Below, piece after piece: positions 1 to 7,834 of a stretch of DNA of 64,000 nt (positions are counted from its first letter, which is position 1; the number at the start of each line of letters is the position of its first letter). The translations under genes were made by a program, and so were the position numbers. Source of the stretch: Anaerolineae bacterium (GTDB taxonomy: Bacteria; Chloroflexota; Anaerolineae; Aggregatilineales; UBA2796); contig JAHBVK010000029.1 of the NCBI GenBank assembly GCA_019637555.1, forward strand, positions 1 through 64,000, written 5' to 3'. The notes under the pieces were generated by a model that was not told where the DNA came from, ran no database searches, and worked only from the letters and a program-made list of their open reading frames with translations.

Positions 1-454
1 GCAGTCGAGCGTCATCAAGGATAGCTACGATCAACAAAATCGCGTCTGCTCCAGCGGCGCGTCCCTCGGCGATCTGGCGCTGATCAACGGTGAAATCCTT
101 GCGAAGTACCGGAGTGTTCACCGCAGCGCGAACGTTGTGCATATCCTCAAGACTACCCATGAAGAAATCCCGATCCGTAAGCACCGAGATCGCTGCCGCC
201 CCTGCTTGGGCGTAAGTTGTGCCTAGCGCCACAGGATTGAAGTTTTCGATGAGGACACCCTTAGAAGGCGAGGCATGCTTCACCTCCGCGATCAATGCGA
301 TGGTGTCACGTTGCAGCGCGGCAAGGAAATTTCTCGGATCGCTAGCTAGCTTCACATCATGGTTGTGAGGGATCGCCGCGATCTCCTCGATCTCCTCGAT
401 CTTGCGCGCCACGATGCGATCAAGAATGGTATTAGTTGTTTGGATTCCGTTCAT
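1..454 (-). CDS. trpC: Indole-3-glycerol phosphate synthase, partial (3' end off the window)
   Basis: Converts 1-(2-carboxyphenylamino)-1-deoxyribulose 5-phosphate to indole-3-glycerol phosphate in tryptophan synthesis. Only the N-terminal ~151 codons are present; the gene runs off the left edge. Family landmarks are visible: a basic N-terminal helix (DRIVARKIEEIEE), then EVKHASPSKG (catalytic Lys and phosphate-side loop), then an SVLTDRDFF-like strand and the PVLRKDFTVD segment, the usual order in TrpC. The ATG at 454 overlaps the stop of the upstream hicB-like gene as ATGA, which implies translational coupling. It is the last trp gene visible; trpB, trpA and trpF are not in the window. Identification is secure; only the end is missing. 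Confidence 0.95.
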   Translation of the reverse strand, partial: MNGIQTTNTILDRIVARKIEEIEEIAAIPHNHDVKLASDPRNFLAALQRDTIALIAEVKHASPSKGVLIENFNPVALGTTYAQAGAAAISVLTDRDFFMGSLEDMHNVRAAVNTPVLRKDFTVDQRQIAEGRAAGADAILLIVAILDDARL

Positions 455-678
455 CGTGCCACCACAGGTTCAGGAATTTCAATTCCTTCAGCGAGTGCAG
501 TTTCAAGCCATAAAACTTTAGCTTCATCGATCATTTCAAGTGCTTCTTCTCGACTAGCACCTTGTGTCATGCAACCGGTCAATAAAGGGATTTGGGCAAA
601 CCAATAACCATCCTCATCAGGAATCAGTTCAATGGGATAAGTTAATGAGAGATAATAGTCTAGCATTTTTGGAGTCAT
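451..678 (-). CDS. hicB: HicB-family antitoxin-like protein, short form
   Basis: 75 residues matching the HicB N-terminal partial RNase H-like fold: YPIELIPDEDGYWFAQIPLL, a GC-x-TQG turn, an EEAL helix and a closing GIEIPEP, all standard HicB landmarks. In the family this domain binds and neutralises the HicA mRNA interferase. This copy has no C-terminal ribbon-helix-helix or HTH domain, so it probably does not bind DNA itself. It starts 2 bp after the stop of a membrane protein whose C-terminus looks like HicA, and its stop overlaps the trpC start. Seen: HicB fold motifs and tight coupling. Inferred: partnership with the neighbouring HicA-like domain. Confidence 0.8.
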   Translation of the reverse strand: MTPKMLDYYLSLTYPIELIPDEDGYWFAQIPLLTGCMTQGASREEALEMIDEAKVLWLETALAEGIEIPEPVVAR

Positions 679-680
679 TC

Positions 681-1634
681 CTATTTTTCCGCCGCTGCAT
701 CCACGATGCCCAATAACTTATCCACATAAATTGATTGAGCCGCCGCTTTGTTCTTGGGCATCGACACTACAACACGTCTTTGTACGCTTTGTTTAGTGAA
801 AGTGTAGTGATTGTTACGCTCTTGCGTGAATTCAAAGCCAGCTTTGTCTAGCACTTTTCGCAAATCGTCAAAGCTTAGATTGTTGGGGTTGGCACGAACT
901 TCCTCAAGGATCGATCTACTCGAATCTACGTGTCGTTCAACCGTTGCTTTCCGTTGCACACTACGTCCGATTAGCCAGAAACGGATGGCGTGATTTAAGC
1001 TCGCTAGTGCGCCACCGACGAAAAACCATGAGCCAGTGACAACAAACATGAACATAAGTAGCAATACACGAATTGCGAACGTAATGGCAGATATTTTTAA
1101 GGTTAACCAGCGCCCATATTGAAGATTACCTGTAATTCCAGTTGCTCCTTGCGCTAACGCATACATACCCAAGTTTGATAAATGTACTGTGATGGCGAAG
1201 ACCGATGGCATCACAGCGAAGCCTACTGCTGCAGCATACAACTGTGGCATACTCCACCGTTCGCTAAGTATTGCCCATGCCATTAACCCCACTACGGATA
1301 AAACTAGCAATAGCAAAAAGCGCGGACTAATCACCCGTAGCGCATCCACGTCCTTAACAAAGATAGGATTCAGTTCGTAGCTGCCATTTGAATTGACACG
1401 TTTGGTATATCCTGAGTGTGATCTTGACCATGACCCCAAAATAGTCAATACATAGTCACTCATATACACGACAATCCACAGTAAGATGCCACTCCATGGC
1501 TCGTGGACAAAGATTAAAGGCTCCGATAATGAGGACATCAAACGCACTTTTATGGCGTCCGCATTGGAGCTAAGGAATAGAGCTAAAGCGCCTAGCAGAG
1601 CAAGTATGGTTGCTGCGATTATTAGTCTTTTCAT
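681..1634 (-). CDS. Polytopic membrane protein with C-terminal HicA-like domain
   Basis: 317 residues. Hydrophobic segments lie near residues 3-22, 47-67, 104-124, 131-160 and 180-212, with a polar loop (75-103) containing SYELNP. After a charged linker (~222-250), residues 252-315 resemble HicA: a helix FDDLRKVLDKAGF, then an N-N-H-Y strand with His276 at the position of the HicA catalytic histidine, then a basic VVVSMPKN strand and a terminal helix. HicA proteins are normally soluble proteins of about 60-90 residues, so a membrane-anchored version is unusual. The adjacent hicB-like gene supports the reading. The membrane part I know only as an uncharacterised family. It sits 29 bp after trpD and before trpC, interrupting the trp gene order. 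Confidence is high for the membrane protein and moderate for the HicA assignment. Confidence 0.65.
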   Translation of the reverse strand: MKRLIIAATILALLGALALFLSSNADAIKVRLMSSLSEPLIFVHEPWSGILLWIVVYMSDYVLTILGSWSRSHSGYTKRVNSNGSYELNPIFVKDVDALRVISPRFLLLLVLSVVGLMAWAILSERWSMPQLYAAAVGFAVMPSVFAITVHLSNLGMYALAQGATGITGNLQYGRWLTLKISAITFAIRVLLLMFMFVVTGSWFFVGGALASLNHAIRFWLIGRSVQRKATVERHVDSSRSILEEVRANPNNLSFDDLRKVLDKAGFEFTQERNNHYTFTKQSVQRRVVVSMPKNKAAAQSIYVDKLLGIVDAAAEK

Positions 1635-1663
1635 CGCGCGGACACCTAATTACATAGGATGTT

Positions 1664-2692
1664 TTACTGAACCGTCGCCTGCTGTGAACAGCCGACTAGC
1701 GCGTGCAGTTTACCCAGCGCCGCACCGGAATCAATGCTCTGTGCTGCCACCGTGATTCCTTCGCGCAAATCGCTTGCCTTGCCGCCTGCCACGATAGCCG
1801 CCGCTGCGTTCAACAGCACAATATCGCGCTTACCACCACGAATCGAGCCATCGAGAATCCCGCGCGTGATCGCCGCATTCTGTTCGGAATCGCCGCCAAG
1901 CAACTCCTCAAATGGCGCGCGAATAAACCCTAACTCCTCTGGCTCAATGGTGTAGGTGCGTACCTGACCATCGCGCAGTTCGCTAACCCGATTCGATCCG
2001 GTGGTCGTCATTTCATCGAGTCCGCCTTCACCATGTACGACAAACGCTGCCTCGCCACCCATTAGACACAACACGTTCGCCATCACTTCGGTCAGATCGG
2101 CAACAGCGACGCCGAGTAACTGTCGTTTCGCTCCTGCTGGATTGGTCAGCGGTCCGAGGATGTTGAAGATCGTGCGGACGCCAAGTTCTCGACGCACCCC
2201 AATCGCATGTTTCATCGACGGATGGAAATTGGGGGCGAACATAAAACCGATTCCGGCGCTATTGATGCAGTCCGCTACTTGCTCCGCCGTCAAACCGATG
2301 TTGACGCCGAGCGCGCTCAGTACGTCTGCTGATCCGGTTTTGCTGCTGACCGAACGATTGCCGTGCTTGGCTACCGGTATACCTGCACCTGCAACCACAA
2401 AGGCAACAGTAGTGGAGATGTTGAATGTTCCCACGCCATCGCCGCCCGTGCCGCAAGTATCGACTAATCCCTCCACATTCACTGGAGGATGATTCGCGGC
2501 ACGACGCATCGAGATCGCGCTGCCTGTGATCTCCTCAATCGTTTCGCCCTTCAAGCGCAGCGCCATCAGGTAGCCGCCGATTTGAGCTGGCGTTGCCGCG
2601 CCAGTCATGATCTCGTCCATCGCGGCTTCGGCTTCCTGCTGTGTTAGATGCTGCCGCTTGGAAATCTTATCAATCGCTTTTTGAACCGACAT
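1664..2692 (-). CDS. trpD: Anthranilate phosphoribosyltransferase
   Basis: Transfers the phosphoribosyl group of PRPP to anthranilate, the second committed step of tryptophan synthesis. At 342 residues it has normal family length. The PRPP/Mg-binding GTGGDG loop is at residues 81-86, followed by KHGNRS (109-114) and SKTGSADVL, all TrpD signatures; the helical N-terminal domain precedes them. It lies 33 bp downstream of trpG and is the third gene of the T-box-led trp operon. TrpD and TrpG are separate here, not fused as in enterobacteria. Nothing looks broken. Confidence 0.97.
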   Translation of the reverse strand: MSVQKAIDKISKRQHLTQQEAEAAMDEIMTGAATPAQIGGYLMALRLKGETIEEITGSAISMRRAANHPPVNVEGLVDTCGTGGDGVGTFNISTTVAFVVAGAGIPVAKHGNRSVSSKTGSADVLSALGVNIGLTAEQVADCINSAGIGFMFAPNFHPSMKHAIGVRRELGVRTIFNILGPLTNPAGAKRQLLGVAVADLTEVMANVLCLMGGEAAFVVHGEGGLDEMTTTGSNRVSELRDGQVRTYTIEPEELGFIRAPFEELLGGDSEQNAAITRGILDGSIRGGKRDIVLLNAAAAIVAGGKASDLREGITVAAQSIDSGAALGKLHALVGCSQQATVQ

Positions 2693-2725
2693 GTCTCACC
2701 TCTGCGTTAGTGACGAGTACCTGAT

Positions 2726-3295
2726 TTAGAATCTGCATTCCAGAAAATTCCGCATCAACGTAGGTCCGTGCAGCGTCAGGATGCTTTCTGGATGAAACTG
2801 CACCCCCACAATCGGATACTCAACGTGTCGCAGCGCCATGATCTCGCCTTGATCGGTGAAGGCAGTTACTTTCAGGCAAGCGGGCAGCGTTTCTTCTTCC
2901 ACGATCAAGCTGTGATAGCGAGTTGCCTCGAACGGTGCAGGAACACCCGTGAACAACGGGCTGCCTTGATGGTAGATCATGGAAGTTTTGCCGTGCATCT
3001 GGCGCGGCGCTCTGCTTACCACACCACCAAACGCTTGACCGATGCATTGATGTCCCAAGCATACCCCGAAAATCGGGATTCGATGTCCTAGCTCCCGAAG
3101 CACATCGAGAGAAATGCCGCCGTCGTCGGGATCGCCCGGTCCCGGCGAGATGATGATGTGCGACGGCTGCATCGCGTCCAGTTCTTCAACGGTTAGCGCA
3201 TCGTTGCGATAAACCTCTACCTGTGCGCCAAGCTGACCATACGCTTGCGCGAGGTTGTAGGTGAAACTGTCGTAGTTATCGATAATGACGATCAT
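2726..3295 (-). CDS. trpG: Anthranilate synthase component II (glutamine amidotransferase)
   Basis: Class I glutamine amidotransferase that hydrolyses glutamine and channels ammonia to TrpE; homologues often also serve aminodeoxychorismate synthase (PabA). 189 residues. The start motif IDNYDSFTYNL, the oxyanion SPGPGDP, the nucleophile Cys79 in GVCLGHQ, and His168/Glu170 in QFHPES complete the triad. It follows trpE by 33 bp. Because no separate pabA is visible, a dual TrpG/PabA role is possible but not shown by the sequence. Confidence 0.96.
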   Translation of the reverse strand: MIVIIDNYDSFTYNLAQAYGQLGAQVEVYRNDALTVEELDAMQPSHIIISPGPGDPDDGGISLDVLRELGHRIPIFGVCLGHQCIGQAFGGVVSRAPRQMHGKTSMIYHQGSPLFTGVPAPFEATRYHSLIVEEETLPACLKVTAFTDQGEIMALRHVEYPIVGVQFHPESILTLHGPTLMRNFLECRF

Positions 3296-3328
3296 GAGAT
3301 GACCTCCTATACCCGCTGCTTCCAGCTC

Positions 3329-4879
3329 TTACATCATTCCGGTTTCGGCGTTTTCAATGGCGATAGCGACGGCGCGTGCCTTATTGATTGATTCCTGATA
3401 TTCCTTCGTCGGATCGGAGTCTGCGACTAAGCCTGCACCTGCTTGCACGTAGATCCGCTTACCACGCATGACCAGCGTGCGAATGGCGATGCAGAAGTCC
3501 ATGCTCCCGCCGTAGCTGAAGTAGCCCACCGCGCCGCCATAAACGCCACGCCGAACGCCTTCGATCTCCTCAATGATCTCCATCGCGCGGATTTTCGGTG
3601 CGCCGGAGAGTGTGCCAGCGGGGAAGGTAGCACGTACCAGCGAGTAGGCATCCATATCTTTCCGCAGCGTGCCGACTACGTGACTGACGATGTGCATGAC
3701 ATGGCTGTACTTCTCGATCACCATCATCTCGGAGACTTTGACTGTGCCGTAATCGCAGACGCGCCCTAGATCGTTTCGTCCGAGATCGACTAGCATCACA
3801 TGTTCAGCACGTTCTTTAGGATCGTTGATCATATGCTCGGCGTTGGCATCATCCTCTTGCGGAGTCGTGCCGCGGGGAGCAGTACCAGCGATAGGGCGAA
3901 CAACGGCAGCACGCGAATCGGCTTCGTAGCGCACCATCATCTCCGGCGATGCACCGATAACGTGCAGCGGTTCGGTTTGCCCATCTTCGACGGGGAAGCG
4001 CAGGAAGAACATATATGGCGACGGATTCAACATCCGCAGCGAACGGTAGATAGCAAAAGGATGCGCCGAGGTTTCCCGCGTGAAACGCTGCGAAGTGACT
4101 ACCTGGAAGGCATCGCCAGCCGCGATGTATTCCTTTGCCTTACGCACCCCTGCCTCAAACTCCTCTTGGGTCAGATTGGAGGACATGGTGGTATCAACGC
4201 GCCCTCCCGGTTGCGGTATTGCTGGCAGCGGCGCACGCAGCCGATCAACGATGCTTTCGATGCGGGCAACTGCTTTGCCATAGGCATCACGCGGATCGCC
4301 ATCGTTGTGGGCGTTGGAGAGGACGAGAATTTGATGCTTGACGTGATCGAACATGACCAGCGTGCGTGCCACCATGAAGGAAGCATCCGCGAGGTTTAGT
4401 TCGTCGCGGGCGGTGGTGGGCAGATTTTCGACCTGGCGGACGTAATCGTAGGAGAGAAACCCTACTGCACCGCCAGTGAAGCGGGGTAATCCCGGCACAG
4501 CAACGGGCTTGTAGCGGTCAATCTCTTGCTTAATCACCGCCAGCGCATCCTCGCTTTGCGCTAGTTGGCGCGTAGTCACTTGATCGCCGCGCTGTTCGCG
4601 TAGCTGACCATCTTTCACGCTGAGAATGCAGATCGGGTCGATGCCCAAGAAGGAGTAGCGGGCGACGGTTTCGCCACCCTCAACGCTTTCCAGCAGAAAA
4701 GCTGGCTCGTCCTCACGGGCGAGCTTGAGGAAAACGGAGACCGGAGTCTCCAGATCGGCTGCAAGGGCGCGGTAAACGGGTACGAGATTGCCTTGCTCGA
4801 AATATTGAGCGGTCTGCTCAAAGGATGGTGAATATAAGGGGCGCGGCGTAGCGCGAAAGGTCACGGGTGCGGCAGTCAT
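3329..4879 (-). CDS. trpE: Anthranilate synthase component I
   Basis: Makes anthranilate from chorismate with ammonia supplied by TrpG. 516 residues, normal length. The N-terminal FLLES segment (residues 61-65) matches the tryptophan feedback-binding motif, so allosteric inhibition is expected. The C-terminal chorismate-binding half has PIAGTAPRG, the LVDLGRNDLGRV stretch, AGTLSGAPK and the terminal QAGAGLVADSDP-type motif. A GAGGAGTG-like ribosome-binding site precedes the ATG. It is the first gene of the operon and lies immediately downstream of a T-box leader with its own terminator, giving transcriptional control by tRNA-Trp charging. Confidence 0.97.
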   Translation of the reverse strand: MTAAPVTFRATPRPLYSPSFEQTAQYFEQGNLVPVYRALAADLETPVSVFLKLAREDEPAFLLESVEGGETVARYSFLGIDPICILSVKDGQLREQRGDQVTTRQLAQSEDALAVIKQEIDRYKPVAVPGLPRFTGGAVGFLSYDYVRQVENLPTTARDELNLADASFMVARTLVMFDHVKHQILVLSNAHNDGDPRDAYGKAVARIESIVDRLRAPLPAIPQPGGRVDTTMSSNLTQEEFEAGVRKAKEYIAAGDAFQVVTSQRFTRETSAHPFAIYRSLRMLNPSPYMFFLRFPVEDGQTEPLHVIGASPEMMVRYEADSRAAVVRPIAGTAPRGTTPQEDDANAEHMINDPKERAEHVMLVDLGRNDLGRVCDYGTVKVSEMMVIEKYSHVMHIVSHVVGTLRKDMDAYSLVRATFPAGTLSGAPKIRAMEIIEEIEGVRRGVYGGAVGYFSYGGSMDFCIAIRTLVMRGKRIYVQAGAGLVADSDPTKEYQESINKARAVAIAIENAETGMM

Positions 4880-4909
4880 CGGGTGTTCACTCCTCAGGTT
4901 ATGGGCAAC

Positions 4910-4949
4910 AAAAAATCCGCCTCGCCACTGTAGGGACGAGAAGCGGATT
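4910..4949 (-). terminator. Conditional terminator of the trp T-box
   Basis: On the minus strand AATCCGC and CTCG pair with CGAG and GCGGATT around a 12-nt loop, followed by a run of T. The 5' arm begins directly after the T-box sequence, so antiterminator and terminator would be mutually exclusive, as in known T-box elements. Confidence 0.85.
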
Positions 4950-5250
4950 CCCGTGGTGCCACCCTGATTACCCCGCGCAAGCTAACCGCGAGGTCACTCG
5001 AATGCAGGCACAGGCTGATTGAACAGCGTATGCCCTCTGCCATGATAACGGTGGCGGCTCCGACGAAGGCTACCCGGTTGAGTTTGGACCCCAACGTTCG
5101 CCCGCGCTACTCCCCGGCCCATTCGGCATCTGCGCTAGTATCGTCCTTGCAGCTCTGCTACGAATAGCAGTGGACAACTCTCTGAACGCCGCTTGATGCG
5201 TACTCGCCCGGATCGTGGTATTTAACCGTGATTTCGGCTCGTGTCTGGAT
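4910..5250 (-). promoter_or_regulatory. Tryptophan T-box leader upstream of trpE
   Basis: Read on the minus strand, the leader contains a stem I start with an AGAGAG bulge (about 5178-5184), a candidate specifier UGG in a GAAUGGGCC context (5119-5121), and the conserved T-box AGGGUGGCACCACG (4952-4965), close to the consensus AGGGUGGNACCGCG. An intrinsic terminator follows (4910-4949). In the family, uncharged tRNA-Trp pairs with the specifier and its NCCA end with the T-box bulge, stabilising an antiterminator. The downstream gene is trpE, which agrees with a Trp specifier. The exact stem I boundaries are inferred. Confidence 0.9.
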
Positions 5251-5257
5251 TGATTCC

Positions 5258-5286
5258 AGTGTAACGTAGGCGTGTAGGCTTGTCAA
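5258..5286 (-). promoter_or_regulatory. Sigma70-type promoter of the trp operon
   Basis: On the minus strand a perfect -35 TTGACA (5281-5286) is separated by exactly 17 bp from TACACT (5258-5263). The predicted start near 5250 would place the whole T-box leader in the transcript. Confidence 0.75.
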
Positions 5287-5456
5287 GCGGGCGACTGTAG
5301 GGTGATTTCGTTTGTAGCGCGGAGGCGGTTGGAAATGGGGCGAAAAATGCCGCCTGATATTGATCAGGGAATACAGGGCGTTTTCAGGCGAATTATTGGT
5401 GATTTGTTGGAAAACAGCAAACGGATGCTGAAGATTGGTTGGTGGTTACATAAGCA
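5287..5456. other. Intergenic stretch without a supported gene
   Basis: Together with the leader this belongs to a 633-bp gap between trpE and the FAH-family gene. Apart from a short plus-strand open frame that I do not support as a gene, I see nothing here. Confidence 0.5.
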
Positions 5457-5493
5457 AAGCAGCCACTTGAATTGAGTATCCAAGTGGCTGCTT
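5457..5493 (-). terminator. Stem-loop terminator after the FAH-family gene
   Basis: A perfect 13-bp inverted repeat (AAGCAGCCACTTG / CAAGTGGCTGCTT) with an 11-nt loop lies 19 bp past the FAH-family stop codon. The T tract is weak (TTTGCTT), so termination is likely but not certain. It insulates the trp promoter from the upstream genes. Confidence 0.65.
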
Positions 5494-5512
5494 CAGGAGA
5501 AACTCGCTGGGT

Positions 5513-6397
5513 TTAGATCATTTTGTTAGTGAGTTTGCCCAAGCCGTCAATTTCGACGGTATAGGTATCTCCGGGTTTCATCCACACTTTGTCGGCGCGA
5601 CCCGCGATAACGCCTTCGGGTGTTCCGGTGGAGATCACGTCGCCGGGTTGCAGCGTCCAGTACTGGCTGATGTAGCTGACCATGTAGGCAACGCTGAATA
5701 TCATATCGGAAGTATTGGAGTCCTGACGCTTCTCGCCGTTGAGGTAGCCGCGAATGCCCAGCGCTTGGGGATCAGGCACCTGATCCGCAGTTACGAGGTA
5801 GGGACCAAGGGGCAGGAATTTGTCCAGTGATTTGCCGAGCACCCACTGACTGGTACGCATTTGCAGATCGCGGGCTGAGATGTCGTTGGCGCAGGCGTAA
5901 CCGAGTACATAGCTAAGTGCGTCTGCTTCGCTCACGTCGCGGGCGGTGCGTCCGATGATGACAGCCAGTTCAGCCTCATAGTCGTAACGCTCGGCTGTAC
6001 GCGGCAGCGGGATGTCCTCGTTGGCGGCGGCAAGGCTGTTATTGAACTTGGCGAAGACGATCAGCGACTCAGGCGGAGTGGAACCCGTCTCCAGCGCGTG
6101 TTTACGATAATTTTGCCCGATGCAGATGATCTTGGGCGGATGCGGCACGCAGGGTCCTAGCTCTAGCTTGGATTCATCGAGGATGTGTGAGCTGTCATTT
6201 GCCTTGATGGTGCGGGCGGTGAACTCTGCTAGTTCAGCAAGCCCTTCACTGCCGTGCATAAACAGCTCATCGGGTGTCAGCGGCAATTTGGAGGCGCTGC
6301 GATTGCCTTCCGCTGCCGCCTTGACATCGATCACGCCGATGGGCAGGCGCACACCAAGACGTAGTTCCCCATCTTTTTTGAAGGTGAGAAGAATCAT
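5513..6397 (-). CDS. Fumarylacetoacetate hydrolase family protein
   Basis: 294 residues with the FAH C-terminal fold. The N-terminal ~95 residues form the small leader domain; CIGQNYRKHA marks the start of the catalytic domain. The DYEAELAVIIG stretch supplies two acidic metal ligands, and GYACANDISARDLQ and STGTPEGV are family signatures. Members hydrolyse or decarboxylate acylpyruvates or 2-hydroxy-hepta-2,4-diene-dioates, or act as ureidoglycolate lyase-like enzymes; the substrate cannot be read from the sequence. A GGAG ribosome-binding site precedes the ATG. The next gene upstream on the same strand is an SDR dehydrogenase, so the two may serve one degradation pathway of sugar acids or aromatics; that is inference. 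Confidence 0.9.
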   Translation of the reverse strand: MILLTFKKDGELRLGVRLPIGVIDVKAAAEGNRSASKLPLTPDELFMHGSEGLAELAEFTARTIKANDSSHILDESKLELGPCVPHPPKIICIGQNYRKHALETGSTPPESLIVFAKFNNSLAAANEDIPLPRTAERYDYEAELAVIIGRTARDVSEADALSYVLGYACANDISARDLQMRTSQWVLGKSLDKFLPLGPYLVTADQVPDPQALGIRGYLNGEKRQDSNTSDMIFSVAYMVSYISQYWTLQPGDVISTGTPEGVIAGRADKVWMKPGDTYTVEIDGLGKLTNKMI

Positions 6398-6483
6398 TGA
6401 CTAAACTCCATGTTTGGGAAATATAAAGGGTAACTTTGTAAACTGTTAACAATTTTATCGTGAACTTCTACTTTTGCCATTTT

Positions 6484-7263
6484 TCAATAAACAGGTGGCA
6501 TGGGGCTAGTGCGCGACCAACCACCATCGACCATTAAGGTATGTCCGGTAATCTGGCGTGCTGCCTCACTGCACAGAAATAAGACAGCCGCCGCGACATC
6601 TTCTGGCGTTCCGGCACGATGTGTGGGAATGACTGCCGCCCAATCTTGCTCGTAATTGGCGGTTTCCAAGCGAGTGCGTTCGGTCACTGTCGCTCCCGGC
6701 GCGACAGCGTTGAAGGTGATGCCATGCGAGCCAAGTTCCAGCGAAAGCGTGCGCGTCAATAGCTGTAAGCCCGCTTTGGTCGCCCCGTAAGCACTAAGAC
6801 CGGGTACTGCCTGCGTACCTGCCACCGAGGACATAAAGATAATCCGTCCGTTAGTCTGTTTCTCGATCATAGCGCGGGCGGCAGCTTGCGCCAGAAAAAA
6901 CGATCCGCGCAGATTGACAGCGATCACTTTGTCGAAAGATTCTGGCTCAAAGTTAAGAAAGGTGCTGAACAGCGAAATGCCTGCATTAGCAATACAAATA
7001 TCGATCTTGCCATGCTGTTCCACGATATCCGCTACCAGTGCGCGAATCATAGGCACATCCGCAGTATCGCCGCCATGCGCCTGCACGCGCTGCTCACCGA
7101 TCTCCGCGTTGATCTTCTCGGCGGCTTGCTGCGCTAACGCCAGATCGATGTCATTAAGGGTAACTAGCGCACCTTCCAGCGCCAGCGCCCGACAAATAGC
7201 AAAGCCAATGCCGACGCCCGCCCCCGTAACCAGCGCGACTTTACCGGCAAATCCTGAAGGCAT
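6484..7263 (-). CDS. SDR-family oxidoreductase
   Basis: Classical short-chain dehydrogenase/reductase, 259 residues. The cofactor loop TGAGVGIG is at 13-20, NAG at 93-95, and the catalytic Ser145/146, Tyr159 and Lys163 (Y-x-x-x-K) are all present. Asp at the end of the second strand (NDID) favours NAD(H) over NADP(H). The C-terminal HTLMVDGGW is typical of 3-oxoacyl-reductase-like and sugar dehydrogenases. An AGGAG site lies 7 bp before the ATG. It is 86 bp upstream of the FAH-family gene on the same strand. The substrate is unknown. Confidence 0.92.
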   Translation of the reverse strand: MPSGFAGKVALVTGAGVGIGFAICRALALEGALVTLNDIDLALAQQAAEKINAEIGEQRVQAHGGDTADVPMIRALVADIVEQHGKIDICIANAGISLFSTFLNFEPESFDKVIAVNLRGSFFLAQAAARAMIEKQTNGRIIFMSSVAGTQAVPGLSAYGATKAGLQLLTRTLSLELGSHGITFNAVAPGATVTERTRLETANYEQDWAAVIPTHRAGTPEDVAAAVLFLCSEAARQITGHTLMVDGGWSRTSPMPPVY

Positions 7264-7300
7264 AATCTCCTCTTTTGAAAATCACTTTTTGCTATTCAGC

Positions 7301-7813
7301 TCATTCTTCGGCAGCCAACACCACAATTGCTGGACGCTGTGGATGCACCTTCACCGCCAGCGTTGATCCAACTGTAAGCGCGTGCGACTTCCCTAGGTAT
7401 TCAATCATGGTCGCTTCGTAGGGCGGTGCATCTTCCCGCGTGACCTCGACACGCATTCTATATTCACGCTGTTGAGGATGATTCCATAGACGGCGATGCC
7501 AACCCGTCCAGTTAATCTCTAGCACCTTCGCCTGTGCCGGATCGCCGTGATCACGTGCCTCTTGCGGCAGCGAAGGCGACCAGATTCGGAACTCTACCAC
7601 CGCAAGTAGGATTATGACTACGATATGTGCGATCAAGAAAGGGATGAACGAAAGCGCGTAAGGCAATATCTTGAAGTGATCGAGCAACCCTTGAAGAAGA
7701 ATCAGACCAGCGAGTACCAGTAGATAGACACCGACGATGAGCCAGCTATTGATGAAACGTCGTCCCGATCCACTAACTTGCGTTGACTTTTTCTTTTTGG
7801 GTTGTTCGAGCAT
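7301..7813 (-). CDS. Two-helix membrane protein of unknown function
   Basis: 170 residues. A basic N-terminus (KKKK) is followed by two hydrophobic segments (about residues 24-45 and 53-76) and a soluble C-terminal part of ~90 residues rich in beta strands, ending in VKVHPQRPAIVVL. That ending resembles the extracytoplasmic domain of DUF3592-type proteins, but the match is loose and I assign no function. It lies between the SDR gene and the cysteine-synthase-like gene, co-directional with both. Confidence 0.7.
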   Translation of the reverse strand: MLEQPKKKKSTQVSGSGRRFINSWLIVGVYLLVLAGLILLQGLLDHFKILPYALSFIPFLIAHIVVIILLAVVEFRIWSPSLPQEARDHGDPAQAKVLEINWTGWHRRLWNHPQQREYRMRVEVTREDAPPYEATMIEYLGKSHALTVGSTLAVKVHPQRPAIVVLAAEE

Positions 7814-7834
7814 TGTGTCAGCGCCTTATGATGA

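Noticed and set aside
5347-5475. A 42-codon plus-strand open frame between the trp promoter and the FAH-family gene
   Set aside because: No recognisable motif, and its end lies inside the terminator stem; only a weak G-rich site precedes it.
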